DNA from: Kiritimatiellota bacterium
GTDB lineage: Bacteria > Verrucomicrobiota > Kiritimatiellia > RFP12 > UBA1067
DNA length: 7,257 nucleotides
Assembly (NCBI GenBank): GCA_009777165.1
Contig: WRML01000101.1
Coordinates: 1 to 7,257, forward strand
Direction of reading: 5' to 3'
Below, in pieces: positions 1 to 5,908 of this stretch. Position numbers and translations under genes: made by a program. The notes below the pieces were generated by a model. That model made no database searches. It was not told the DNA's origin and saw nothing but the letters and a program-made list of their open reading frames with translations. Position 1 is the stretch's first letter, and each line of letters opens with the position of its first letter.

Positions 1-720
1 AAACGACAAGTCGTCATCAAAATCGGCAAATGGGTTGTATCGGAGTCTTCTTGAACGTAGCTCTTGCTTCGTTTCTTCTGCGCCGTAAGTGAAACTGGAC
101 AGGATTTCGCCAGTACCGAAACCGAGGATGTATCCCCTCATGCCACTTTTCAGAGCGAAAATGGACTCCCCGTTGAAAACAAGAAGATCAACATCGTGAA
201 TTTTTGGCAATGTGGTTTTCCACATGGTATCCGCACCGTCCCGAAGCTGGAGCATTTCAACGATGGACGTTGACGTTTTGTCTGGGGCATTGAAGGCCCG
301 GAGCGCATATTGCCTCGTATCATCAACAGCGTATGCGGTCGTGTTGGTGAAACAATCCCTCCATAATAGCGTTGGCACAAGAAACGGAAAATCACGAGTA
401 ATCTGTTCCGTCCCGACAACATTATTTGCGGACGATGTTATGAAAGCGGCGTTCGTGGCGGAAATGACCACCCAGCTATCAGGCGACGACAGATTTTTGT
501 AACTTCGCGCCCACCAAAGGCAGATTTGCGTGGAATCGCTTGAAAACACGGGATGGATTGTTTTGTCCTCAGGATTTGGGAGGTCGCCATATTGGGACAA
601 GGCTATCTCTGTCGTATCTGGACGGTGTTTGCGATTGTTCACGGTTACTCGCTCGTGTTGCAGGACCCGGCAACCCGCAAGACAAAAAACCAATCCTAAA
701 ACTGTGATGTTGAAACGCAT
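1..720 (-). CDS. Partial lipoprotein of unknown function, 3' end beyond the window
   Basis: Reading leftwards from an ATG at 720-718, all 240 codons to position 1 are open, so the gene continues past the window edge. The start is well supported by a GGAGG six bases upstream. Residues 1-17 form a lipoprotein signal peptide: Arg2, a hydrophobic stretch, then the lipobox LAGC with Cys17 as the expected lipid-bearing residue. The protein is therefore predicted to be exported and membrane-anchored. The mature part is rich in Thr, Ser, Asn, Trp and beta-prone segments. Around residues 176-212 there is a pattern (VDLLVFNGESIFAL, then GYILGFGTGEILSSF) that loosely resembles a beta-propeller blade; this is only an impression of fold. 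No catalytic motif is recognisable. It starts 29 bases after the stop of the neighbouring lipoprotein gene, so the two are probably cotranscribed. It looks less GC-rich than the NIPSNAP and DUF362 genes. Confidence 0.85.
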   Translation of the reverse strand, partial: MRFNITVLGLVFCLAGCRVLQHERVTVNNRKHRPDTTEIALSQYGDLPNPEDKTIHPVFSSDSTQICLWWARSYKNLSSPDSWVVISATNAAFITSSANNVVGTEQITRDFPFLVPTLLWRDCFTNTTAYAVDDTRQYALRAFNAPDKTSTSIVEMLQLRDGADTMWKTTLPKIHDVDLLVFNGESIFALKSGMRGYILGFGTGEILSSFTYGAEETKQELRSRRLRYNPFADFDDDLSF

Positions 721-726
721 GATGTA

Positions 727-731
727 CCTCC
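727..731 (-). promoter_or_regulatory. Shine-Dalgarno site of the partial lipoprotein gene
   Basis: GGAGG on the minus strand, separated by six bases from the ATG at 720. This is the clearest ribosome binding site in the window and fixes the start of the left-edge lipoprotein. It lies inside the 29-base gap after the upstream lipoprotein gene, which leaves little room for a separate promoter. Confidence 0.8.
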
Positions 732-749
732 GTTAGGCGGTGTTCGATG

Positions 750-1778
750 TCATTTTTCCTTGATGAACACGTTGTAGAAATCAATGACCGAGCGCGTGAA
801 TGTCCACTCCTTGGTTTCGGGGAACGCCTCGGGGGGCGCGTCAAGCCAGGTCTCGATAACGTACTGGTCGGGGTTGCCGAGTTTCAGATAGTCCTCTCCC
901 TGACGCATGATGCCCTTGTACCATGCGGTCGGGTCATCGCGCTTCTGGAGGTCCCCCGGCAAGTCGGATGCCCAGAAAATCATACTGAACGGCATTCCGA
1001 TTTTCTTGCAGTGGTTCTCAATGCGCATAAAATCCTCCCAGCTTCCGTCCTGTACAGGGAACGCCACCCAGTTCACGTCCAGACGGAAAAAGTCCTGCCC
1101 GCGCACCCCCTTCGCTTTCAGCCGCGCCTCCAGCGCATCTAGCCACGCAATCACCACGTCCGCTTTTAGGGACGGGTACACCTCGATGTCGCCGATGAGG
1201 ATGTGCGGGTAATGCTGGCGCACGAGCGCGATGAATGTCGCGGTCTCCTCGACGGCGTACTCGAAACGCTCCTCGGGGGTCATCGTCTCGAACGCATTCT
1301 CCTCCGCCATGTGCATCGTCACGGCGACGAGCGGCTCGTCGAGCGCGAGCGCAAAGACATCCCCCCCCAGGCGATTGAAGCGTTCCCACATGGGGCGTTG
1401 AATCTCAAAAACCTTTGCCCCCGTCTTGCCCCACGGCTTGACCGCCCCGACCTCCAGTCCTAGCCTCATGCCGTTGTCCTTCAGCGCACGGAATGCGCGG
1501 CTCAACTCCTCATCCGTATACATCCGGTTGAGTGCATGGTCCGCGCCGCCGAACACGTCGGTGATTTTCGCCGTCTCCGGCCACTGGTCAACGTTATCGA
1601 GCATCCTGACGAAATCCGCCGTGCGCGGCATTGTCCACACCCGCCCCGACGTACAAACTGTTTTCTCCGCCGAGGCGCATCCCGTCAGCAACCCCAGTAC
1701 CACCACGAGTAAATGACATTGCATGGCAAAAAAACAATCCCGTAAATCCCGTATGAATTCTGTAAGCCTGTCAAACAT
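750..1778 (-). CDS. Lipoprotein with possible TIM-barrel, glycosidase-like domain
   Basis: A predicted exported lipoprotein of 324 residues from the ATG at 1724, or 342 from the ATG at 1778. Numbering from 1724, residues 5-16 are hydrophobic and end in the lipobox LTGC, with Cys16 as the lipid site. The mature part alternates beta-like and helical stretches: LGLEVGAV (88-95), FALALDEP (124-131), ILIGDIEVYP (175-184), FRLDVNW (213-219), FSMIFWASD (246-254) and YVIETWLD (288-295). Acidic residues such as D129/E130, E181, D216 and E291 sit at strand ends, as in many glycoside hydrolase TIM barrels. No specific family can be named and no substrate is implied. The start is uncertain. The ATG at 1778 has GGAGGG close upstream and gives an N-terminus with Arg residues. 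The ATG at 1724 has no clear ribosome site, and its signal peptide lacks Lys or Arg. The stretch between them is a degenerate copy of the local repeat, so residues coded there may not be conserved. It is followed by the left-edge lipoprotein gene after 29 bases. Confidence 0.85.
   Translation of the reverse strand: MFDRLTEFIRDLRDCFFAMQCHLLVVVLGLLTGCASAEKTVCTSGRVWTMPRTADFVRMLDNVDQWPETAKITDVFGGADHALNRMYTDEELSRAFRALKDNGMRLGLEVGAVKPWGKTGAKVFEIQRPMWERFNRLGGDVFALALDEPLVAVTMHMAEENAFETMTPEERFEYAVEETATFIALVRQHYPHILIGDIEVYPSLKADVVIAWLDALEARLKAKGVRGQDFFRLDVNWVAFPVQDGSWEDFMRIENHCKKIGMPFSMIFWASDLPGDLQKRDDPTAWYKGIMRQGEDYLKLGNPDQYVIETWLDAPPEAFPETKEWTFTRSVIDFYNVFIKEK
1728..1775 (-). repeat. Degenerate GACAGGATT-type repeat array across the lipoprotein start
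   Basis: On the minus strand this reads as decayed 9-11 base units: TTTGACAGGC, TTACAGAATT, CATACGGGATT, TACGGGATT, followed by a T run. It matches the pattern of the GACAGGATT arrays in the neighbouring gaps. It lies between two possible start codons (1778 and 1724). If 1778 is used, the repeat is translated as about 17 residues of the signal-peptide n-region. Confidence 0.65.
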
Positions 1779-1791
1779 AACCCTCCGTTTG

Positions 1792-1883
1792 TTTCTCACA
1801 CAAAGGCACAAAGGACACAAAGGGTTTGATAAAAAAAATCCTGTGAATCCTGTCATAGAATCCTGCAATCCTGTCAAAAAAAA
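1792..1883 (-). repeat. Intergenic repeat cassette, copy 1 (GACAGGATT array plus CTTTGTG array)
   Basis: On the minus strand the order is: a T run, four GACAGGATT-like units (some decayed, about 9 bases each), a T-rich spacer containing TTTTATCAAA, then three CCTTTGTG-type units at 8-9 base spacing, then TGTGAGAAAC. It fills nearly all of the gap between the 627-residue gene and the lipoprotein gene. Copies at 3801-3876 and 4431-4600 have the same order and direction. The sequence continues into AACGGAGGGTT, matching AACGGATGATT after the copy near 4480, so even the apparent Shine-Dalgarno for the 1778 start may belong to the cassette. Confidence 0.85.
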
Positions 1884-1886
1884 TAC

Positions 1887-3770
1887 TCATCGTCCATTCT
1901 CATGCTCATGCGTTTCCTGACTGTGCAGCGGGACCACGCACCCGACCAGTGCCCGCTTTTGTTCATCGCCGCCATTGCTGACGGAATATCCGTTGATGAG
2001 AATCTTCGGCGCATACGGCGGGGAAACCGTCCCTGCCGTATATTCAAAGGGTTTTTCCGTAATCCTCGATATCGGAATCGCATCCAGAAATTCAGGTACG
2101 AGCGTCTCCAACGTCTCAGGCAAGTTCTGATGCTTACGGCGGTACTGCTCCACGGTGATTGCAAGAAAAAAGGCATCTTGGATATCCAGTGTGTAACGTA
2201 GCTCTCGTAACCGTCCATCAAAATTAGCGATGATTATACTGGAGATAAACGGGAGACGGTCTTCCAGATTTTCGCATACGGGACATGAATGGCTGTCCCA
2301 TAGATATTGCCCTTGATTGCGGCAGAGGAAAAATTGCGTATAGTATTTGAGCAGTCCCAGTTGCTCATACCGCCACCAGAGCCGCAATACGGAGCAAGAC
2401 ACCGAACGTTTCTCCAAGCCCCAGATGTCAACATACCATACCGTTTTCTTGCGTACAGCATCCCTGAACACGTAGTTGATTTGAGTCGCGCCTGTAAACA
2501 ACTGCATTTGAATGATGCGCCGGACACGGTCATCCCTCTCTCGGAAATCCCGTTGTGCCATGCTGGTTTTCAACTGCTCCAAAGCGGAGTCAGGCAGTAT
2601 CGCCAACGTTCTCGACAGATAAGGGGGACGCTGGTGTTCAATGCGGAGTAAAACCATCCAATAAAAGAAGTCAAGGGAACGGTCGAAGTATCGCTGGAGG
2701 GCTTGTATCCGCAAGTCCGCGTCAATTACCCCCTGCGCATCATTTTTTCGCCATGCGCGTGTGCTTTCCATGTGATAAAATTTCGATACCTCCAAAAACG
2801 CAGAAAACTCCGATGGATATTCTATAAACCCCGTATTCGCAATATTTGTAGGCGTAAAGCAGACAGGAGGCTCCTGCATCAGCACACGGTCAATTTCCGC
2901 CAAAAAAACAGCGTTGGATTGCATACACGCCTCAACCGTCTCAATCTCCTCGTCTGAAAAATGCCAGGGCGAGAAGTCTTTTGGATAGCTTGCCTTTAGA
3001 ATGTGACGCATCTCTTCAGACATCAAGATGCTGTAGGGTTCGTCGCTCACGGAAACACCATTCGTGTAGGTATGGAAAGCCTCTTCCCACGTCAGTGATG
3101 ACCTGCTCTCCCGCTGTTCTTCCAGGATATGGCGTGCCACGCAAGCGTCCAGACGCAGGTTCAGCGCAATGACGCAAAGGTGCCACAATGCCAAAAGAAC
3201 AGGCGGCAGGTACGCCCAACGGCCGACCCGCCTCACATCGGAGATGGACATGAGCATCATGACCCATAACGCCAACAATGGAACGTTCGCGGCGCACATT
3301 GCGACGTGATCGTTGGGTAACTTCAGGGCAATGCTGAACGCCACGGTGACGCACGTCAACAGAAACCATCCAGCAAACAACTTCAGAGCTTTTCGCTCGC
3401 GAAGTTTCACGAGGCACGGCAACCAGAACGTGAAGATTCCGAGGGGGAGAATGACGACCGTAAACCCCCATACGACGGACTTCCACAAGGAAAGCCCAAC
3501 CCGGTGACGGGCGAGGAAAGTAGCGTAATGCCACATCAAGATGGCGGCATAGACCAGCAGACCGATCACAAGGCTAGCAAGAACCACAAACAAGCTATAA
3601 GCCCATGTCCGGCAAAATACCCCTAAGTCATTTGAGAGCGTGAAACAAGCCGCGAATACAGAGAGGAGAATCCCGACAATGGTGACAACCAGCGTCCCGA
3701 ACAACGCCCCTGCCTTGGGGTTGTCCCACCAGAAGAATGCCTTCAGGAAACGCTGGAGTTTGTGTTTCAT
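1887..3770 (-). CDS. Six-pass membrane protein with pseudopilin-like C-terminal segment
   Basis: A 627-residue protein of unknown function. The N-terminal third is membrane-embedded, with likely segments near residues 21-43, 57-82, 97-121, 129-150, 157-176 and 186-206. A long, mostly soluble region follows (about 207-515), with no motif I recognise. The C-terminus (about 525-605) has helix-type sequence (LDIQDAFFLAITVEQYRRKH), then NLPETLETLVPEFLDAIP, then YSVSNGGDEQ. That order resembles the tail of type II secretion pseudopilins (P..L..LVP..L...P......Y.V...G.D), a pattern I associate with Planctomycetes/Verrucomicrobia hypothetical proteins. The typical prepilin leader is absent and the segment is at the wrong end of the protein, so this is not a pilin; it suggests a surface or periplasmic domain. 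A CxxC pair lies near residues 496-499 (SCPVCEN). The start at 3770 is preceded by GAGGGG four bases upstream. Repeat cassettes flank the gene on both sides. Confidence 0.85.
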   Translation of the reverse strand: MKHKLQRFLKAFFWWDNPKAGALFGTLVVTIVGILLSVFAACFTLSNDLGVFCRTWAYSLFVVLASLVIGLLVYAAILMWHYATFLARHRVGLSLWKSVVWGFTVVILPLGIFTFWLPCLVKLRERKALKLFAGWFLLTCVTVAFSIALKLPNDHVAMCAANVPLLALWVMMLMSISDVRRVGRWAYLPPVLLALWHLCVIALNLRLDACVARHILEEQRESRSSLTWEEAFHTYTNGVSVSDEPYSILMSEEMRHILKASYPKDFSPWHFSDEEIETVEACMQSNAVFLAEIDRVLMQEPPVCFTPTNIANTGFIEYPSEFSAFLEVSKFYHMESTRAWRKNDAQGVIDADLRIQALQRYFDRSLDFFYWMVLLRIEHQRPPYLSRTLAILPDSALEQLKTSMAQRDFRERDDRVRRIIQMQLFTGATQINYVFRDAVRKKTVWYVDIWGLEKRSVSCSVLRLWWRYEQLGLLKYYTQFFLCRNQGQYLWDSHSCPVCENLEDRLPFISSIIIANFDGRLRELRYTLDIQDAFFLAITVEQYRRKHQNLPETLETLVPEFLDAIPISRITEKPFEYTAGTVSPPYAPKILINGYSVSNGGDEQKRALVGCVVPLHSQETHEHENGR

Positions 3771-3800
3771 GCACCCCTCTCTTTTTTGTTGACCATCGTT

Positions 3801-3876
3801 TTTTTCTCACACAACGGCACGAAGGACACAAAGGTTTTGATAACAAAATCTTGTGAATCCTGTCATCCTGTCAAAA
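3801..3876 (-). repeat. Intergenic repeat cassette, copy 2
   Basis: The minus strand reads TTTTTGACAGGATGACAGGATTCACAAGAT in outline, then TTTTGTTATCAAAACC, then three CTTTGTG-like units (one CTTCGTG, one CGTTGTG), then TGTGAGAAAAAAACG. Order and direction match the copies at 1792 and 4431. It begins just after the SHOCT gene stop and ends about 30 bases before the 627-residue gene start, so it fills the whole gap. Its TTGACA (complement of 3869-3874) has no acceptable -10 box at 16-18 bases, so I do not call a promoter here. Confidence 0.85.
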
Positions 3877-3881
3877 ATTCA

Positions 3882-4385
3882 TTAAAGAAGACTCGACATG
3901 ATTTTTTTCCGCGCCGCCTCAAACTCGGCCTCGCTGATGAGCCCGTCGTCCTTCAGGCTGTTCAGTCGCCGCAGTTTTTCATCAAGCGGGAGCTGCTGGC
4001 TGTTCGTTGGTTTCGGCGCGATGCCGCTCTCGTCCAGCACGTCCCGGATCATACCGCCGCCCATGCGCGACCACGGCTCCAAATCCTTCCGCGCCTTTTC
4101 AGGGTCAAGCACCAGCCCGGACCCCGCCACGCCACGCGCGGCAATCTCTCTGATGACGTGAGCGAGTACCGAAACGCCCATGCCGCCGCCGAAGGTAAGG
4201 AAAAAAGCGATAATATCGGGACGGAATCCCCTCCCGCGGCCATCACCAAAAATACCAGATAGCACAAACCCGGCAAAGCCGACCACAATCATCACCGCGC
4301 CTAACACGGTCAGCCCGATTCCGAACGCATAGAGGTTTTTGCGTTTCTCTGAAACGTTACGGTTTTTTGAGTCCTGCTCATTCAT
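3882..4385 (-). CDS. Small membrane protein with C-terminal SHOCT domain
   Basis: A 167-residue protein. Residues 1-18 are charged and hydrophilic. Two membrane segments follow (about 19-46 and 57-77), separated by a Gly/Arg-rich turn (GDGRGRGFRP). A soluble stretch of about 80-131 leads to a SHOCT-type tail at 132-166: LPLDEKLRRLNSLKDDGLIS then EAEFEAARKKIMSSLL, with the characteristic L..L..L.d.G.It..EFe..K..lL pattern. SHOCT is a short C-terminal domain found on many unrelated bacterial proteins, often membrane proteins; it is thought to mediate oligomer contacts and does not specify a function. The start at 4385 is chosen because AAGGAAGGA lies four bases upstream. Longer versions from ATGs at 4409 or 4433 would begin inside the predicted promoter and are rejected. 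A near-consensus promoter at 4420-4448 suggests it can be transcribed independently of the DUF362 gene. Confidence 0.88.
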   Translation of the reverse strand: MNEQDSKNRNVSEKRKNLYAFGIGLTVLGAVMIVVGFAGFVLSGIFGDGRGRGFRPDIIAFFLTFGGGMGVSVLAHVIREIAARGVAGSGLVLDPEKARKDLEPWSRMGGGMIRDVLDESGIAPKPTNSQQLPLDEKLRRLNSLKDDGLISEAEFEAARKKIMSSLL

Positions 4386-4407
4386 TTGATCCTTCCTTTC
4401 CTTTTTC

Positions 4408-4424
4408 ATTATGCACAGCATAAT
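4408..4424. promoter_or_regulatory. Operator-like inverted repeat overlapping the SHOCT gene promoter
   Basis: Perfect 7-base arms ATTATGC (4408-4414) and GCATAAT (4418-4424) flank a 3-base centre. The repeat overlaps the -10 box (4420-4425) and covers the expected transcription start near 4413. Its position suits a repressor site, or a small hairpin at the very 5' end of the mRNA. No regulator is encoded nearby. Confidence 0.45.
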
Positions 4425-4448
4425 ACTGTCCAAAAATCATCCTGTCAA
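4420..4448 (-). promoter_or_regulatory. Near-consensus sigma70-type promoter for the SHOCT gene
   Basis: On the minus strand: -35 TTGACA (complement of 4443-4448, six of six to consensus), a 17-base spacer (4426-4442), then -10 TATTAT (complement of 4420-4425, five of six). Transcription would start near 4413, giving a leader of about 28 bases before the ATG at 4385, with the Shine-Dalgarno inside it. The -35 box belongs to a GACAGGATT repeat unit of the adjoining cassette; the -10 box lies outside the cassette. Confidence 0.65.
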
Positions 4449-4600
4449 TCCTGTAATCTTGTCAAAAAAATCATCCGTTTTTTTTTCTCACACAAAGGCA
4501 CAAAGGCCACAAAGGTTTTTATCAAAACAATCCTGTCAAATTCTGGACATATGCGCCCCGTAGGGGAAATCCTGTCAAAAAATCCTTCGTCAATCCTGTT
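4431..4600 (-). repeat. Intergenic repeat cassette, copy 3 (extended and composite)
   Basis: The longest cassette. On the minus strand: AACAGGATTGAC, a T run with GACAGGATT, a small CCCC-GTA-GGGG hairpin (4556-4566), another TTTGACAGGATT, a T-rich spacer TTTTGATAAAAA, three CCTTTGTG-type units (about 4491-4518), TGTGAGAAAAAAAAACGGATG, and a second GACAGGATT-type array (4441-4470) next to the SHOCT gene. The spacer TTTTGATAAAA is the reverse complement of TTTTATCAAAA in the other copies, so it is a palindrome-like core that can lie either way. The cassette fills most of the 223-base gap after the DUF362 gene. Confidence 0.85.
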
Positions 4601-4608
4601 GCTCTTGC

Positions 4609-5745
4609 TTACATTCCCTTAAACGCCATGGTCATCCTCAAGATGCGCGACTGCGTCATGCGGATGGCATCTGCGGGGCAGACCTCGTGGCAGCAACTGC
4701 AACTGATGCACGCGTCGCGTTTCAGCACGGGCTTGCGCGTCCCCTCCGACCACGCGACCGCATGGACCGGACAGGCCTCCGCGCATTTCCCGCACCCGAC
4801 ACACGCCGCCTCCGAAAACGCGGGGCGTACCCAGACCAATTTCCCGAACACGTCCGCCAGCCGCTGCGGAAGGATGTTCAGGATGTGCGCCCCGGATGGC
4901 ACGTCGAACGCCCCGACCGTAACCGTGTCGCCCACGCACGAGTAGTCCCCCCCCAGGCCGTCCACGAGGTACGGCACACGCCGCGCGTCAATGCGCAGCA
5001 TCCCGCACAGCGTACGGTCCAGCGCAAACGGGTTTTCGGACGCCGCCAAGAAACCGAGCGGCACGGGCCGCCCGTTGGCGGGGCCCTGTCCCTCCATGCC
5101 CACGACACCGTCCGCCAGCGTCACCGAGGGGGGGATCACTTTCCAGATTGCCGCGACCAGCCGCCCGAACACCGCCAGCTTCGGATACTGGCGATGATAC
5201 ATCGTCTTCGAGTAGCCCGGTAGCACGCCGTAGATGTTCTTCACCGCCGCCGTCAGCATGGAGAGCGAATGGCTCTTCACCTTGGGCAGGTTCACCACGA
5301 GGTCGGCATCCAGCACGGGCTGGGCGACCGAGAACGCAAAGCCGTCCTGCTCGAACAAACGGGCCCCGGCCTGCTCGAACGAGATCAGGGGGGCCCCCTC
5401 CTCCGCGCAGACCCCCCCGATGCCCGAAAGCCGCCACACGTTTTGCAGGTTCGCGGTGCTGGCGGGGCTGTCGCCGACCGACACCTCCGCCCCCCTCCGC
5501 CTGAACCAGCGGATGACGTGCCGCACGACCTCCGGGTGCGTGGTGACGGCCTGCTCGGGACGGCGGTCGGTCAGGAGGTTGGGCTTCAGGAGGACGCGCT
5601 TGCCGGAGAAATCCGCCACGTTCGGCTCGCGAGGACGCTCGCCCTCCATAAGCGAAAACGCGCGTTCGACCGCCCCCCCCAACCCGTCGCCGTAATCCGC
5701 GCAACGGACCATGGCGACAGTCGCTCTCTCCGACATCAACGTCAT
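4609..5745 (-). CDS. DUF362 domain protein with two [4Fe-4S] ferredoxin motifs
   Basis: A 378-residue, probably cytoplasmic iron-sulfur protein. The DUF362 part (about residues 8-300) shows typical landmarks: VRCADYGD (13-20), VLLKPNLL (51-58), THPEVV (69-74), GDSPAS (91-96), VNLPKVKSHS (151-160) and VKNIYGVLPG (168-177). The C-terminus has two classical cluster motifs, C315-x2-C318-x2-C321-x3-C325-P and C346-x2-C349-x2-C352-x3-C356-P, expected to bind two [4Fe-4S] clusters. The family has no settled function that I can apply here; the ferredoxin part implies electron transfer. Residues 33-42 (MEGERPREPN) look like an in-frame inserted repeat just before the LLKPN motif. No clear Shine-Dalgarno precedes the ATGs at 5745 or 5736. 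The domain begins with the residues directly after them, so one of these is probably right; 5745 is given. The start lies nine bases from a long inverted repeat. Ends with TAA at 4609. Confidence 0.93.
   Translation of the reverse strand: MTLMSERATVAMVRCADYGDGLGGAVERAFSLMEGERPREPNVADFSGKRVLLKPNLLTDRRPEQAVTTHPEVVRHVIRWFRRRGAEVSVGDSPASTANLQNVWRLSGIGGVCAEEGAPLISFEQAGARLFEQDGFAFSVAQPVLDADLVVNLPKVKSHSLSMLTAAVKNIYGVLPGYSKTMYHRQYPKLAVFGRLVAAIWKVIPPSVTLADGVVGMEGQGPANGRPVPLGFLAASENPFALDRTLCGMLRIDARRVPYLVDGLGGDYSCVGDTVTVGAFDVPSGAHILNILPQRLADVFGKLVWVRPAFSEAACVGCGKCAEACPVHAVAWSEGTRKPVLKRDACISCSCCHEVCPADAIRMTQSRILRMTMAFKGM
5620..5649 (-). repeat. Probable in-frame mobile short repeat inside the DUF362 gene
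   Basis: Thirty bases coding for MEGERPREPN (residues 33-42 of the DUF362 protein). The inner part can fold as GCGAG-CGTC-CTCGC, a 5-bp stem with a 4-base loop. I recall GERPREP and the antisense form RGRSPS recurring in unrelated proteins of Kiritimatiellota and Verrucomicrobiota, as a small repeat scattered in genes and gaps; this is memory, not a search. Only one copy is visible in the window. Confidence 0.5.
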
Positions 5746-5754
5746 TTTTGTTTA

Positions 5755-5886
5755 ACCACAAAGGACACAAAGAATTTTCACAAAGGACACAAAGGCATTG
5801 CTTCGGATTTTTTCTCGCAGAGGCGCAGAGACAATCGTATCATTGTCTTTGTGCTCTTTGTGAAATCCCTTTGTGTCCTTTGTGGT
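5755..5886. repeat. Nested long inverted repeat built from CTTTGTG units
   Basis: The outer arms ACCACAAAGGACACAAAG (5755-5772) and their exact reverse complement (5869-5886) form a perfect 18-bp stem. Inside are second arms of about 20 bases (5775-5794 and 5846-5865) that match at about 17 of 20 positions. Between them lies a perfect 6-bp hairpin, GACAAT-CGTATC-ATTGTC (5830-5847), overlapping the inner arm by two bases, and a CTCTGCG variant of the same unit (about 5814-5830). The element fills most of the 163-base gap between the NIPSNAP and DUF362 genes. It lacks the GACAGGATT array seen in the other cassettes. No T run follows the stem on either strand. Confidence 0.85.
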
Positions 5887-5908
5887 AAAAATTCATTCCA
5901 TACAGCCC

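Noticed and set aside
3841..3874. Promoter from the TTGACA in repeat copy 2
   Set aside because: At 16-18 bases after the TTGACA the sequence is AGATTT or similar, a poor -10 box.
4386..4433. Longer starts for the SHOCT gene at 4409 and 4433
   Set aside because: They lie at or upstream of the predicted transcription start, and the ATG at 4385 has a much better ribosome site.
1792..4600. CRISPR array
   Set aside because: The repeats are only 8-10 bases, directly adjacent, degenerate and of several kinds; there are no unique spacers of even length and no cas genes.
4988..5770. A 260-codon minus-strand frame overlapping the DUF362 gene
   Set aside because: An out-of-frame reading of the same strand, extremely rich in Gly, Arg and Pro, while the other frame has full DUF362 and ferredoxin motifs.
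5755..5886. Rho-independent terminator for the NIPSNAP gene
   Set aside because: The stem is long, not GC-rich, and is followed by A-rich sequence, with no T run on either strand.
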